A stretch of 64,000 bases of DNA from Rhizobium cauense (GCF_019511525.1 NZ_JAEUAT010000003.1:186001-250000); one strand, 5' to 3'. Shown: positions 37,534-47,403, counted from the first letter of the stretch. Numbers and translations: made by a program. The notes: a model not told the origin generated them from the sequence alone.

Positions 37534-38748
37534 ATGACCGATGTCATGATGAACCTGCGCACGCTCGTAGAGAAGACCCCCGACGCCGATATTTTGCGTG
37601 AGATGATCGGTTTTGCCGCTGAACGCCTAATGGAGATGGAGGTTGGGGCCTCCACCGGTGCCGCGTATGGCGAGAAGAACCCGTTGCGCATGGCTCAGCG
37701 CAACGGCTATCGCGACCGGGACTGGGAGACGCGCGCCGGCACCGTCGAGCTGCGTATCCCCAAGCTCAGGAAGGGCACCTACTACCCGTCGTTCCTTGAG
37801 CCACGGCGCATGGCCGAGAAGGCGCTGACAGCCGTCATTCAGGAGGCTTACATCCAGGGCATCTCGACCCGCTCGGTCGACGACCTGGTGAAGGCAATGG
37901 GGATGAGTGGTGTCTCCAAGAGCCAGGTCAGTCGGCTCTGCGAGGAGATCGACGGCAAAGTGAAGGCCTTCCTCGATCGACCGATCGAAGGCGACTGGCC
38001 ATACCTCTGGGTCGACGCGACTTACCTCAAGGTGCGTCGTGGCGGCCGGATCGTATCCGTTGCCGTCATCATCGCCGTCGGCGTCAACACCGATGGTCGG
38101 CGCGAGGTTCTGGGCATGGAGGTCGGCACCTCCGAAGCGGAGCCAATCTGGACGGAGTTCCTACGCAAACTGACCCGGCGCGGCCTGCGCGGCGTCAGGC
38201 TCGTCGTCTCCGATGCACACGAAGGGATCAAGGCGGCAACCTCGAAGGTTCTCAGCGCGACCTGGCAGCGCTGCAGGGTTCATTTTGCCCGTAACGTGCT
38301 GGCGCATGCCGGAAAGAGTGGCCGCCGGGTCGTGTCGGCATTCATCGCCACTGCCTTCGCCCAGGAGACGGCAGAGGCTGCAAGCCTGCAGTGGCGCGCC
38401 GTCGCTGACCAGATCCGTCCGAAGGTACCAAAGCTCGCCGCCATCATGGATGAGGCCGAACACGACGTCCTCGCCTATATGAGCTTTCCCAAAGAGCATC
38501 GCGTCAAGCTCCATTCGATCAATTCCCTTGAGAGGCTCAACGGCGAAATCAAGCGACGCACAGAGGTCGTCGGCATCTTCCCCAACGATGAGGCTATCGT
38601 CAGACTCGTCGGCGCGTTGCTGCTCGAACAGAATGACGTGTATGGACCGCTCCCGGTTTGCAAGGATAATTTGAACGTCACGGCAGACACGGTGCTTGCG
38701 GTCGTGTATCCGGCCTATCTGTGCGAGCCGCTCGGCCGCTGGCCTTGA
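37534..38748 (+). CDS. IS256-family transposase
   Basis: 404 aa, the normal length for the family, with the mutator-type core: [11 protein letters not shown] around the first catalytic Asp, [14 protein letters not shown] with the second Asp, the [10 protein letters not shown] helix and a C-terminal Glu in [19 protein letters not shown], shortened to its [16 protein letters not shown] part. Nothing suggests inactivation. It moves the surrounding element by cut-and-paste/copy-out DDE chemistry. GGAAGGAACCACCG precedes the ATG. Confidence 0.93.
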   Translation: MTDVMMNLRTLVEKTPDADILREMIGFAAERLMEMEVGASTGAAYGEKNPLRMAQRNGYRDRDWETRAGTVELRIPKLRKGTYYPSFLEPRRMAEKALTAVIQEAYIQGISTRSVDDLVKAMGMSGVSKSQVSRLCEEIDGKVKAFLDRPIEGDWPYLWVDATYLKVRRGGRIVSVAVIIAVGVNTDGRREVLGMEVGTSEAEPIWTEFLRKLTRRGLRGVRLVVSDAHEGIKAATSKVLSATWQRCRVHFARNVLAHAGKSGRRVVSAFIATAFAQETAEAASLQWRAVADQIRPKVPKLAAIMDEAEHDVLAYMSFPKEHRVKLHSINSLERLNGEIKRRTEVVGIFPNDEAIVRLVGALLLEQNDVYGPLPVCKDNLNVTADTVLAVVYPAYLCEPLGRWP

Positions 38749-38901
38749 TGGTATTCGCGGATCGGCGGCCAGACAAATGGACGAGCTCATATGGCTCGCA
38801 TCATTTCATGGGCCTTTGCCGAACCCGGATCATACCGGTTTGCCATCACATTCGCTTACCCTCGCAAGCCAGCACTGGTCGTGGGAACAGTGCTGGAGCT
38901 A

Positions 38902-39939
38902 TTATGCTACAGACGGTGCTGCGGCAATTGGTTTGCGGTACTTTTCTTCACGTGTCAGCATTGCCCACAACGCACGCGCTGTTTTGTGGGCGACGGCGAC
39001 AGCTGTGACGTTGGTCGGTCTGCGTGCCGCCAGTGCAAGCAGCCAAGGTCGAGGCGTTACGTTTTTGCGGAACAACGTGCCGACGATCGCTCTCGCGCCA
39101 TGGATTAGAAGCGCCCGCAGATATCGGTCCCCTCCTTTACTGATCCTTCCGATCCGCTCTTTCTTCCCGCTTGCATGCATCCTTGGTGTCAATCCGAGCC
39201 AGGCCGCAAAATGCCGCGCCGACTGGAACTGACGACCATTCCCCACAGCTGCAACGATCGCGCTCGCCGTGATAGGGCCAATGCCCGGCGCGGTCGCCAG
39301 CCGCAGGCTGTCTTCGTTGCTTTTATGCCACTCGACAATTTGCCGTTCGACAGCAGCAATTTGGTCTTCAAGTACATCGATATGATCAAACAGGGTATTG
39401 ATAGCTTGGCAGGCGACCGATGGCAGCTGCTCTGGCGTCATTGCATTCATGCGCTGCCGCAATTCTGACATGCGGTAGCGGCCTTTCGATGCGATAAGCC
39501 CAAACTCACCAACCAATCCCCTTACAGCGTTGATCGATGCCGTTCGTTGGCGCACCAGCAAGGAACGAGACCGATGCAGAACGAGTACTGCCTGCTGATC
39601 TCGAGTCTTGATCGGGACAAAGCGCATGTTAGGCCGACCCGCAGCCTCACATATCGCCTCAGCGTCTGCCGCGTCAGTCTTGTTCCGTTTAACGTAGGGT
39701 TTAACATATTGCGGCGGAATGAGCCGAACGTCATGACCTAGAATGACGAGCTCCCGAGCCCAGTGATGAGCGCTTGAGCATGCTTCCATCGCAATCGAAC
39801 ATGGCGGCAGCTTGGCAAAAAATGCCAACAGTTCATTGCGTGCAAGGCGACGGCGAAGAACAGTTTGGCCGGCAGCATCGACGCCATGAGCTTGAAAGAC
39901 TGTCTTTGCAAGATCAAGACCAATGGTAACAACAGGCAT
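38902..39939 (-). CDS. IS110-family transposase (recombinase)
   Basis: 345 aa with the RuvC-like DEDD N-terminal domain (VTIGLDLAKTVFQAHGVD start, then IAMEACSSAHHWARE, KRNKTDAADAEAI) and the C-terminal Tnp20 domain with TAPGIGPITASAIVA and GRQFQSARHFAAWLGL. The ATG at 39939 is the family start; an upstream frame to 40002 is unsupported. IS110 elements use an RNA-guided recombinase with a bridge RNA from a non-coding end; here the longer non-coding stretch (about 39940-40125) would be the candidate. The element's exact ends (roughly 38.78 and 40.12 kb) cannot be fixed by eye. Confidence 0.92.
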   Translation of the reverse strand: MPVVTIGLDLAKTVFQAHGVDAAGQTVLRRRLARNELLAFFAKLPPCSIAMEACSSAHHWARELVILGHDVRLIPPQYVKPYVKRNKTDAADAEAICEAAGRPNMRFVPIKTRDQQAVLVLHRSRSLLVRQRTASINAVRGLVGEFGLIASKGRYRMSELRQRMNAMTPEQLPSVACQAINTLFDHIDVLEDQIAAVERQIVEWHKSNEDSLRLATAPGIGPITASAIVAAVGNGRQFQSARHFAAWLGLTPRMHASGKKERIGRISKGGDRYLRALLIHGARAIVGTLFRKNVTPRPWLLALAARRPTNVTAVAVAHKTARALWAMLTREEKYRKPIAAAPSVA

Positions 39940-40173
39940 GGGATGGCTCCTCTGAGCTAAAAAGACAGCGCCATATTCGCTGAGGAAAAGGGAGCGGTCC
40001 ATGCCATCAAATGGGCCGTGCAGCGGGCACGCTATATGACCCTAGAAACTATCGGCCAGATGAGCGATGATCCTATGATCAGCTTGCCGGCAGTGGCACG
40101 TTGATCAGTCCGGCTCACGCCGGAGAGCATGGGACCATAGCCGTCCAGCTACACCACTACAGTGGACACGATC

Positions 40174-40182
40174 CCTGGGATG
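40174..40182. repeat. Right target-site duplication
   Basis: CCTGGGATG, the second copy of the duplication at 37369-37377. It belongs to the interrupted TIR-like gene. Confidence 0.9.
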
Positions 40183-40793
40183 ATCGCCGGCGTCTCTCCA
40201 CGGCTGCTCATCTGGACCAGGTTGGTCACAATGGCATGGGCCGGGGCAATTATGTCGGCGCTCGGCTTCTGAGATGCCCTCACCGAAAGGACTTCGCCGG
40301 CGATCGCTTTCAGATGCGATGTTAGAGTTACACTTAGCTTCGCGCGTTGGTCGCGGCGTTGGGTATCACTCATTTCCTCGGGTACGGCATACTGCGTCGG
40401 ATGGCGAAGATGGGAGAGGTCGAAGGGAAGGTCCCCAGGTTGGCCAAAAGCAGTGTTCATCGACAGCAGTATCTGCCGATCTGGCAGAATTGCTCGTGCA
40501 TAGCCAAACTCGATCATCACATTCGGATTGGGAAGTTGCTTCCCATTTGAAGTGCTTCCGACAAACGTGACATCCGCGACGAAGATGTCACATTCCCGGA
40601 TCTTACGCAGAATCGTCTCGCTAACGTGAGGAGTGCCCGGTACATCGGCCGTATCCGAGTCAAGATACATCTCGATGCCGTAGGAATTCTTCAGGTTCTC
40701 GATGGCTGTCTCTAGCGCGTGGCGGACGAAATTCCGACACACCTTGCTGTCGCGATCACTCTGCCAAGAGTAGAATAAATGAATCGGTTTCAT

Positions 40794-41277
40794 CCCACGA
40801 CAATATCATCAGGTGCGCAGGGTAACAGATAAGAGATCCCCAAGAAGAAATTGATGAATAGAACACTCAAAGCGACGCGACTAGGCGAATCGCAGGGAGC
40901 GGTCGCCTTGAAGTGGTTTGAGCCCGGGGAGCCCATCCGGGACAGTAGTGACCTGACTGCGGGCAAAAAATCGGTCCGGCCGGTGGCGGCTCTTCGGTCT
41001 AACAGTGGCAGCAAGGGTGAAGAACCCGAGGCATTTTCGCCTTATCCGGACACAAACCAAACTGGGTCCCTTACAGTCTGACAGCGCGCACTCCAGTGAT
41101 CTGATGAGTGACCCACGAGGTGACGAAAATACAACTGTTGATAAATTAGGCTTCGATGTGAATTCACGCTAGCGCCGGACTCCCGCATCAAGGCTTTTCG
41201 TATTAAATCACGAGATGTTTGCTATGGAAAAAGGACTCTGTTCCCTTTACGTTCCATAAGGAACCAAGGGGATTTCG
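40794..41277. other. Divergent promoter region upstream of the five-gene operon
   Basis: 484 bp between the TIR-like gene (minus) and the five-gene operon (plus). A short frame at 40851-41081 has no supported start or family. The final 130 bp are AT-rich and likely hold the operon promoter. A small inverted repeat, GTTCC-ATAA-GGAAC at 41251-41264, sits just before the ribosome binding site AAGGGG and could be an operator or an mRNA hairpin over the start. Confidence 0.5.
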
Positions 41278-43221
41278 ATGGCAAAACCTTACGCGAACGA
41301 GCTCGAAAGGCTAGAAGAGACTTTTCACTGGGCATGCAGTGTCGACATCGACCCATTGAAGAGAGCGGTGAAGACGGCCAGCCTTTCGCCGTTGGCCGCT
41401 ATCGGCTCCGGCGGATCGTTGACTGCAGCGCACGCCCTCGTGTGGCTGCATCAATCCTTTGGCGGCAAGCCCGCGGTTGTGAATACCCCGCTCGAGGCCG
41501 TCGACGCCATCCTTGACGCGAACGTCGCACAGTGGCTGCTGACGGCGGGCGGAAGCAATGTCGATATCAACGCTGCGGCAAAGTATCTGATTGAACGGGA
41601 GCATCGCCAGGTTGCTGTCATGTGCGGTCGACCGGGAAGTCCGGTCACCGAACTTTGTGATCGCCATCCATTTGTTGACTTGCTGATGTTCTCACCGCCG
41701 GCGGGCAAGGATGGCTTTCTGGCAACAAATTCACTGCTTGCGTTCACCGCGCTTCTTGCCCGGGCCTATCAGGGGATATTCGATCCCCGAGCGGATTGGA
41801 CGGATGTCCAAGATCGCATTGCGCCGATGCTCAACGCGGATACCGAAACCGTCCAGCAATGGAGGGCCGACACAAACGGGCTGTGGGCGAGGTCGACAAC
41901 GATTGTCCTGTACGGGCCGTCCACCAAAGTCGGTGCGATCGACATTGAATCGAAGTTCACTGAAGCAGCGTTAGGTGTCGCGCAGATCGCGGACTACCGA
42001 AATTTTGCCCACGGACGGCATCACTGGCTTGCCAAACGCGGCGAGGAGTCGTCCGTGCTCGCCCTTGTCGGCGACGAGGACGAGGCAATTGCTGACCGCA
42101 CGCTCGCGTTGATACCACCTGGCGTGCCGACGGCTCGACTGAAGATTCCTGGTCGTGGGATCACGTCTCAAATTGGGTCGCTCCTTGCTGCGTTGCATGT
42201 CACGGGTTGGATAGGGTCCGCACGCGGGATCGATCCCGGGCAACCGGGTGTGCCGGATTTCGGGAGGAAGCTCTATCACCTGAGCCTTCCTGTCCGGCCG
42301 CGCCTAAGGCCGGCCAAGAACATGAGCACGAGAGCGATTTCCGCCATAGAGCGCAAGACCGGGGAAAGCGTCTTGCGTCTCGAACGACGCGGAACACTCA
42401 CTCAATGGCAGGAGGCATATTCTCGATTTGCAGACCGGCTGGAGGCAACGGCATTCGGCGGAGTCATTCTGGATTACGATGGGACAGTTGTCGACACGCG
42501 CCATAGGTTCCAGCCAGCAAGGCCTGACATGGCGGCGGAACTGGTCCGGGTCGCAGAGAGCGACGCTGTTCTCGCGTTTGCGACCGGTCGTGGTGTTTCC
42601 GTCAGGAAAGATCTGCGGAAAGTGCTTCCAGAGCGGCTGTGGTCGCGAGTCGTCGTCGGCTATTATAATGGCTCGATGATAGCGTCACTTGATGATGACG
42701 CCTGGCCGGACGGTACCGATGAAGTCTGTCCCGAGCTTAAGGATCTCGCTGCGGCGCTTGCTGAAAGCGAAGAACTGGCAGGATCCGCCGATCAGACCAA
42801 CAGACGATATCAGATCACGCTTGAGCCACGCCATTATATGGCGGAGAACAGGCTCTGGGACCTTACTCATCAGATCATCCTGAGGACGGGATGCAGGGAC
42901 GCGATCGTCACGAGGTCCAGTCATTCCGTCGACATCGTCGCGACGGGCGTCACGAAGACAAATGTTGTACGGCACGTCCTCGACATGGCGTCAGATCGCG
43001 CTGTACTTGCGATCGGCGATCGTGGCCGTTGGCCGGGTAATGATTACGAGTTGCTGAACAATTTTCCAGGCCTGAGTGTGGATGAGGTGAGTGTCGATCC
43101 CGATACGTGCTGGAACTTCGCAGAGGCAGGACAACGGGGGATCGCAGTAACGCGGATGTATCTTGAGGCCCTAGAATCAAAGGGGGAGGGGCTTCGGTTT
43201 CGGAGAGGGGCTTTTGAATGA
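41278..43221 (+). CDS. SIS-domain / HAD-hydrolase fusion protein
   Basis: 647 aa. Residues about 35-330 form a double sugar-isomerase (SIS) domain: GSGGSLTAAHAL (about 43-54), LLTAGGSNVDI, and the second half with YRNFAHGRHHW (about 240-250). Residues about 390-647 are a HAD phosphatase of the Cof/SPP-like type: motif I DYDGTVVD (about 399-406), motif II ATGRG, and motif III/IV GDRGRWPGND (about 580-589). SIS domains bind or isomerise phosphosugars and HADs remove phosphate. It is gene 1 of five, and its last codon overlaps the next start (ATGA). Confidence 0.85.
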   Translation: MAKPYANELERLEETFHWACSVDIDPLKRAVKTASLSPLAAIGSGGSLTAAHALVWLHQSFGGKPAVVNTPLEAVDAILDANVAQWLLTAGGSNVDINAAAKYLIEREHRQVAVMCGRPGSPVTELCDRHPFVDLLMFSPPAGKDGFLATNSLLAFTALLARAYQGIFDPRADWTDVQDRIAPMLNADTETVQQWRADTNGLWARSTTIVLYGPSTKVGAIDIESKFTEAALGVAQIADYRNFAHGRHHWLAKRGEESSVLALVGDEDEAIADRTLALIPPGVPTARLKIPGRGITSQIGSLLAALHVTGWIGSARGIDPGQPGVPDFGRKLYHLSLPVRPRLRPAKNMSTRAISAIERKTGESVLRLERRGTLTQWQEAYSRFADRLEATAFGGVILDYDGTVVDTRHRFQPARPDMAAELVRVAESDAVLAFATGRGVSVRKDLRKVLPERLWSRVVVGYYNGSMIASLDDDAWPDGTDEVCPELKDLAAALAESEELAGSADQTNRRYQITLEPRHYMAENRLWDLTHQIILRTGCRDAIVTRSSHSVDIVATGVTKTNVVRHVLDMASDRAVLAIGDRGRWPGNDYELLNNFPGLSVDEVSVDPDTCWNFAEAGQRGIAVTRMYLEALESKGEGLRFRRGAFE

Positions 43222-44366
43222 ACGAGGACCTGGGGCTGAGGGTGCTCAGTGAAATCATGCAATGGAATGATGACGAGGCCAGGACAGAGTTCCGTTGGCT
43301 GCGGCTCATGGCCCGGTTAAAGTATGACGGATACCGGGATTTCCAGGCGGGGATGCGGTTTATCGAAAGCCTTGCAACCTGGTTGCAGCAATTCGGGACC
43401 GCGGAGCAACGCAGGACGGCATACGATTTTGTTCGCAAGGCACTCGTGTATATCGGGCCGAACGAAATGCAGAGGCTCGTAGAGCAGCTCTATCCAAAGG
43501 TCGTTCGCGACCGTCTCGTGCGCATGGTCGCCAAGGAGCGGGGGATTCCGCCCTATAGGGTCTATGCAGACGAGGATGCTCGCCGTGCGGTCGAACGGTT
43601 GCGACGGCAGACGCTTTTCATGGGATTGAGTGATGGAGCCCGGATCGACGGATTACGCCACAGCAACGTCGGTCTCCTCAACAATGAGCAGCTGGTCGTT
43701 TCAACGCAGCTCGATACCGAAAAGTGGCAGGACCTCGTTGGCCAGCTGGAGGATGCACTTGAGGACAAGCAGGCCAAATTCAGGCTCGTCTACCTCATCG
43801 ATGATTTCATGGGAACCGGCACGTCGTTTCTTCGCTACAATGAACAGAAAGCAAAGTGGTCAGGCAAACTGACCAAGTTCAAGGAATCACTTGGGCTTGC
43901 GAGACAAGGACTGGGCGGCAAACAGATATTCGCTGACGACTGGGAGCTTTGCATCCATCACTATATCGGTTCGCATGCAGCGTCCACGATCATGGTAGAA
44001 CGTGAAAAGGAGGCGCGGTCATCCCTCAGATCGGAAGGTTGGGCGTCAGCGGTTCACTTTTCTTTCGGGACGGTGTTGCCGGCTGACCTTCCGATTGACG
44101 CTCCAGGAAATGACTTTGGCGACTTCATAAAGCTGACGGACATTTTCTATGATCCAATCATCCGTACAAAGCATACAGACGTTGGAGGAAAGGCGCATCT
44201 TGGCCTCGGCTATGGCGGATGTGCGCTGCCTCTGATCTTGGATCACAACACGCCCAACAATTCCGTCGCCTTATTGTGGGCCGAGACCGAAGGTGGGGAG
44301 CGGGAGGACGGTCAGGTCGCACCTGCGATGAGTCCGCTTTTTCGTCGCCGCCAGAGACATGTATAG
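43218..44366 (+). CDS. Phosphoribosyltransferase-like protein (PRTase-CE type)
   Basis: 382 aa. The PRPP-binding loop is clear: VYLIDDFMGTGTS at about residues 191-203. An N-terminal helical region of about 100 residues precedes the fold. The domain differs from house-keeping PRTases and fits the conflict-associated PRTase-CE group, as I recall it; this should be checked by profile search. It might add or remove a base or ribosyl group on a nucleotide-like substrate. It overlaps gene 1 by 4 bp and precedes gene 3 by 7 bp. Confidence 0.8.
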   Translation: MNEDLGLRVLSEIMQWNDDEARTEFRWLRLMARLKYDGYRDFQAGMRFIESLATWLQQFGTAEQRRTAYDFVRKALVYIGPNEMQRLVEQLYPKVVRDRLVRMVAKERGIPPYRVYADEDARRAVERLRRQTLFMGLSDGARIDGLRHSNVGLLNNEQLVVSTQLDTEKWQDLVGQLEDALEDKQAKFRLVYLIDDFMGTGTSFLRYNEQKAKWSGKLTKFKESLGLARQGLGGKQIFADDWELCIHHYIGSHAASTIMVEREKEARSSLRSEGWASAVHFSFGTVLPADLPIDAPGNDFGDFIKLTDIFYDPIIRTKHTDVGGKAHLGLGYGGCALPLILDHNTPNNSVALLWAETEGGEREDGQVAPAMSPLFRRRQRHV

Positions 44367-44373
44367 GTGAGAC

Positions 44374-46293
44374 TTGGTTAATCCCTTCGAAAAGCGCGCC
44401 ACAGAATATCTGCAGCAGGACGAGGCATTCCTCGCAGTCGTAACGCCGGAGCCGCTTGCGACCTTTTTCGAAAAGCCTGCAAAGTCTGGTAAGCTCTACG
44501 ACCGTCTTGCGATGGTGATCGGCACGCCAGGAAGTGGCAAGACAACGCTTGCCCGTCTATTCAAGTATTCGACGTTGAGAGTTCTGCTTCGAAACCGCGG
44601 ATTTGAGACCTACAAGAATCTCATTGACGCTCTGACGGCCTGTGCGGCTATCAAAGAGAGCCGGCCGGCGCTGATTGGATGTCGGATATCGCTCGAGAGC
44701 GAATATCGCGAGTTCTGGGAGTTTCCTTACCCCGACGCCTTGAAGGCATCTCTAACCGTCGCGCTTTTGCAGGCACGGGCTGTCCTTGGATGGCTGAGGG
44801 ATGCAGAGGCGGCTGGAATCGCGCCCGAGGATATCGAGATTATCGCAAGACCCGATGCAGACGCAGCGCTTGAGGCCATCGGTGGAACAAGGGGGATTGA
44901 TCTGCAGCGGAGAGCCCGCGAGATGGAATCCGCCATTTACGAGATTTCGGCCGCGCTCGTCCCGCCCGAGATCGACGAGGTCGAACAGAACATGGCAGCG
45001 ACGGCCTACCGGCCGTTAGATGTCATCGATGCTTTCAAGTTGAGGGATGGAGGGGAGGTCGTTCAAACAATACCGCTCGTGGTCTTCGACGATGCCCACT
45101 ACCTTCATCCCAACCAACTTCTGGCTCTGCAGCGCTGGTTGGCAAGACGCGAGCTGCGCGTGGCACGTTGGATATTGACCCGGCTCGACGCACTCAATCC
45201 ATCCGATGTTCTCATCGAAGGGCAAAATGTCTTTGAGGAAGACGAGCCTGGCTTGAAACGTGCGAGGGAAATTACAGCCATCTGGATGCAGAGCAGCGAG
45301 GGCCGCGCTCATCAACGCCGTGCGTTCCGTAAGATGGCAAAGGATATGGCCGGCCGGTATTTGAGTCAGATGGAGGTCTTTAATCGCCGCAGCCTCAATT
45401 CGCTCGGTGATTTGCTTTCAACGCACGTAGACAGCCTTTCCCCCTCAAAGGCCGAAAAGCTCGAAAGTAAGGTCAACGCGATACAGCGGCGTTATAAGAT
45501 AACGGCGGACAGGCGAGCGGGCCTTGAACGCGAAGTCATCGACTACCTGGAGAAGTCAGGAGAGCTGTCAGACGACCTGAAGCTCGCGATGCTGGCGATA
45601 TTGCTGGAACGCTATGTCAACCGCACCCCCCAGCGGGGCCTGTTCGAAGACGAAGACGGTGGAGACGCAGAACCGTCGCGGCCTCTGTCAGCGGGTCCCG
45701 ATATTGCCGATGGCGCGAAAATTCATCTGCTTCATCAGTTTGATCGACCCTACTTCTTCGGCATCGATACTCTCTGTGATGCGAGTTCGGAAAATGCCGA
45801 GCAATTCCTGCATCTGGCGGCGCGCCTCGTTGCCCAGTCGGAAACCCAGCTCATAAGATCGAAATCGCCGACACTGACGAGCCAGGTTCAGCATAACCTG
45901 CTTCAGAAGCGCGCCGAGGAAATGATCCGGGACTGGGACTTCCCCCTTCACCACTCTGTGCGACGGCTGTCGAAGGGTATTGCCGACCAATGCATCATCA
46001 AGAGCCTGGAAGGCAACGCGTCACTCAAGGGTGGGGCAAACGCTTTTGGAATTTTGCAGGAGGAGTTCGACCTCATTCCGAAATTGCAGCCTGATCTGGC
46101 GAAAGTGCTTCAGTTCGGCGTTGCCTATAATGCGTTTGTCCTGGTGCCAAACCACAACGCTAAGAACAAGGTCTGGTGCCTGGTCGAACTCTCCGGCCTC
46201 CTGCTCATCAAGAATGGCCTGACGCTGAAGAGGGGAGGCTTTCTTGAGCGACGGGTAGAGGATTTGGTGCGTCTGGCAGGCGAGGTGCAATGA
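44374..46293 (+). CDS. AAA/STAND-like ATPase
   Basis: 639 aa with a P-loop GTPGSGKTT (about residues 50-58) and Walker B VVFDDAHYL (about 236-244), as in ORC/STAND-type ATPases. A helical C-terminal half (about 300-639) contains an acidic linker (LFEDEDGGDAEPS) and ends in a basic segment (KRGGFLERRVED). The start is TTG at 44374 with AGGTGAG just upstream. As gene 3 of the operon it is the likely sensor or switch for the enzymes around it. No nuclease motif was found. Confidence 0.82.
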   Translation: MVNPFEKRATEYLQQDEAFLAVVTPEPLATFFEKPAKSGKLYDRLAMVIGTPGSGKTTLARLFKYSTLRVLLRNRGFETYKNLIDALTACAAIKESRPALIGCRISLESEYREFWEFPYPDALKASLTVALLQARAVLGWLRDAEAAGIAPEDIEIIARPDADAALEAIGGTRGIDLQRRAREMESAIYEISAALVPPEIDEVEQNMAATAYRPLDVIDAFKLRDGGEVVQTIPLVVFDDAHYLHPNQLLALQRWLARRELRVARWILTRLDALNPSDVLIEGQNVFEEDEPGLKRAREITAIWMQSSEGRAHQRRAFRKMAKDMAGRYLSQMEVFNRRSLNSLGDLLSTHVDSLSPSKAEKLESKVNAIQRRYKITADRRAGLEREVIDYLEKSGELSDDLKLAMLAILLERYVNRTPQRGLFEDEDGGDAEPSRPLSAGPDIADGAKIHLLHQFDRPYFFGIDTLCDASSENAEQFLHLAARLVAQSETQLIRSKSPTLTSQVQHNLLQKRAEEMIRDWDFPLHHSVRRLSKGIADQCIIKSLEGNASLKGGANAFGILQEEFDLIPKLQPDLAKVLQFGVAYNAFVLVPNHNAKNKVWCLVELSGLLLIKNGLTLKRGGFLERRVEDLVRLAGEVQ

Positions 46294-47403
46294 ATGGCAC
46301 GCAATTGGCGTTGGGATCCGTGCGTGTCGCACGACGGAGGAGAAGCGGAAGCATTCGTCGCCGATTATTTCGCGTTGGGTGAACGAAAGACCCTCCTGAT
46401 CGCGGGCGCCGGGTTCGACCCCCGCGCAACTCAAGTCGCTGACCGGCTCGTTGCGGCGGGTGCCGATGTCAGGGGCTTATTCGTACGGGAGCAACGTCCG
46501 AACCCTGTCCCGGAGCTGACGCGGCGCGCCGAGGCGAACATGGAAAGGCTGCGAGAGGGCGTGCCTGTCAGTGAAATAGTCGCCATCGATATTTTCGGTC
46601 CCGACGGCGCCGTAATCGGGGGCAGGAACGTGGCCATGGCGGCATCGCGCCAGGACATGAGCGACATCACGGATGTGATCGTCGATATCAGTGCCCTCTC
46701 CGTTGGGACAGCTTTCCCCCTGATCCGGTTTTTTGTAGAGCGGATTGATCGAGGCAAGGGGCCGCCCAACCTCCATCTTTTTGTGGCGCACGATCCTAAT
46801 CTGGACTCTCAGATTTCCTCAGTTGCGAGCGACGCACCCGGATACGTCCACGGCTTCAAAGGGGGACTGACGTTGGATGCCGCTTCTAAGGCGGCCAAGC
46901 TTTGGCTTCCTCAGCTCGCGAAAGGCCGCCAGCAGGCCCTTTCTCGGGTACATGATTTCGTTGCACCCCATGACACCTGCCCAATCCTGCCTTTTCCCGC
47001 GCGCGATCCCCGCCTTGGTGACCACCTGGCTGAAGAATACATCGTCGAATTCGATAGTGCTTGGAAAGTGGATGCGCGCGATGTGGTCTACGCCGACGAA
47101 CAGGATCCTTTGCATCTGTATCGGACCATCCTCGGGCTTGACGATCTTCGCAAGCCGGTATTCCGGGGCGCCGGCGGGTCGATCCTCATTCTCTCGCCGC
47201 TGGGTACGAAGGTAATGTCTCTCGGGGCGTTGATGGCCGCACTGGAAAGGGATTTACCGGTCGCTTACCTCGAGTCGATAGGATATGATTTCAAACCGTT
47301 GGTGGAGCTTGCATCATCGGCGCCGCATCTCATTCACGTCTGGCTTGAGGGTGATGTCTACCCACAGACCCGGCCCAGGCTGAAGAAAGGACTGATCCAA
47401 TGA
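46294..47403 (+). CDS. Unrecognised protein of the five-gene operon, Rossmann-like
   Basis: 369 aa that I cannot assign to a family. The N-terminal part has a glycine-rich nucleotide-binding-like turn, LLIAGAGFDPRAT (about residues 34-46), then alternating strands and helices, including VIVDISALSVGTAF. The C-terminal third has a second such motif, ILILSPLGTKVMSLGAL. No membrane segment or signal is seen. It begins directly after the ATPase stop (TGAATG) and overlaps the kinase gene by 4 bp, so it is part of the same functional unit. It may bind the metabolite the other enzymes make or break. Confidence 0.7.
   Translation: MARNWRWDPCVSHDGGEAEAFVADYFALGERKTLLIAGAGFDPRATQVADRLVAAGADVRGLFVREQRPNPVPELTRRAEANMERLREGVPVSEIVAIDIFGPDGAVIGGRNVAMAASRQDMSDITDVIVDISALSVGTAFPLIRFFVERIDRGKGPPNLHLFVAHDPNLDSQISSVASDAPGYVHGFKGGLTLDAASKAAKLWLPQLAKGRQQALSRVHDFVAPHDTCPILPFPARDPRLGDHLAEEYIVEFDSAWKVDARDVVYADEQDPLHLYRTILGLDDLRKPVFRGAGGSILILSPLGTKVMSLGALMAALERDLPVAYLESIGYDFKPLVELASSAPHLIHVWLEGDVYPQTRPRLKKGLIQ

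Larger units (their letters stand above)
37378..40173. mobile_element. IS256-family insertion sequence carrying a nested IS110-family element
   Basis: The ends carry imperfect inverted repeats: the left end reads GTCGTGTCC...AGTGGTGTAG and the right end, read inwards on the opposite strand, GATCGTGTCC...AGTGGTGTAG, with a one-base offset and about 75% identity over 32 bp. A 9-bp target duplication flanks them. The element holds its own transposase (plus strand, 37534-38748). An IS110-family element of roughly 1.3 kb is inserted in the short 3' non-coding end of the IS256 element. Without it, the IS256 element would be about 1.45 kb, a normal size. Confidence 0.85.
36729..40793 (-). pseudogene. 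TIR-like domain gene split by a nested insertion sequence
   Basis: The 5' half lies at 40174-40793 and the 3' half at 36729-37377, with IS DNA between. Removing 37378-40173 and one copy of the 9-bp duplication gives an uninterrupted 419-codon frame: the 5' half ends TPAIIPG and the 3' half continues PRLVMKL. Residues 1 to about 130 are a TIR-like/nucleotide-binding domain: FYSWQSDRDS, ADVPGTPHVSE, ECDIFVADVT and NPNVMIEFGYA. Proteins of this type occur in defence loci and may be NAD+-consuming effectors. The C-terminal half is unrecognised. As it stands the 5' half would make a 214-residue protein ending in four IS-encoded residues, which could still fold but lacks the second domain. Confidence 0.85.

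Noticed and set aside
40851..41081. 76-codon frame between the TIR-like gene and the five-gene operon
   Set aside because: No ribosome binding site, low-complexity composition and no family resemblance.
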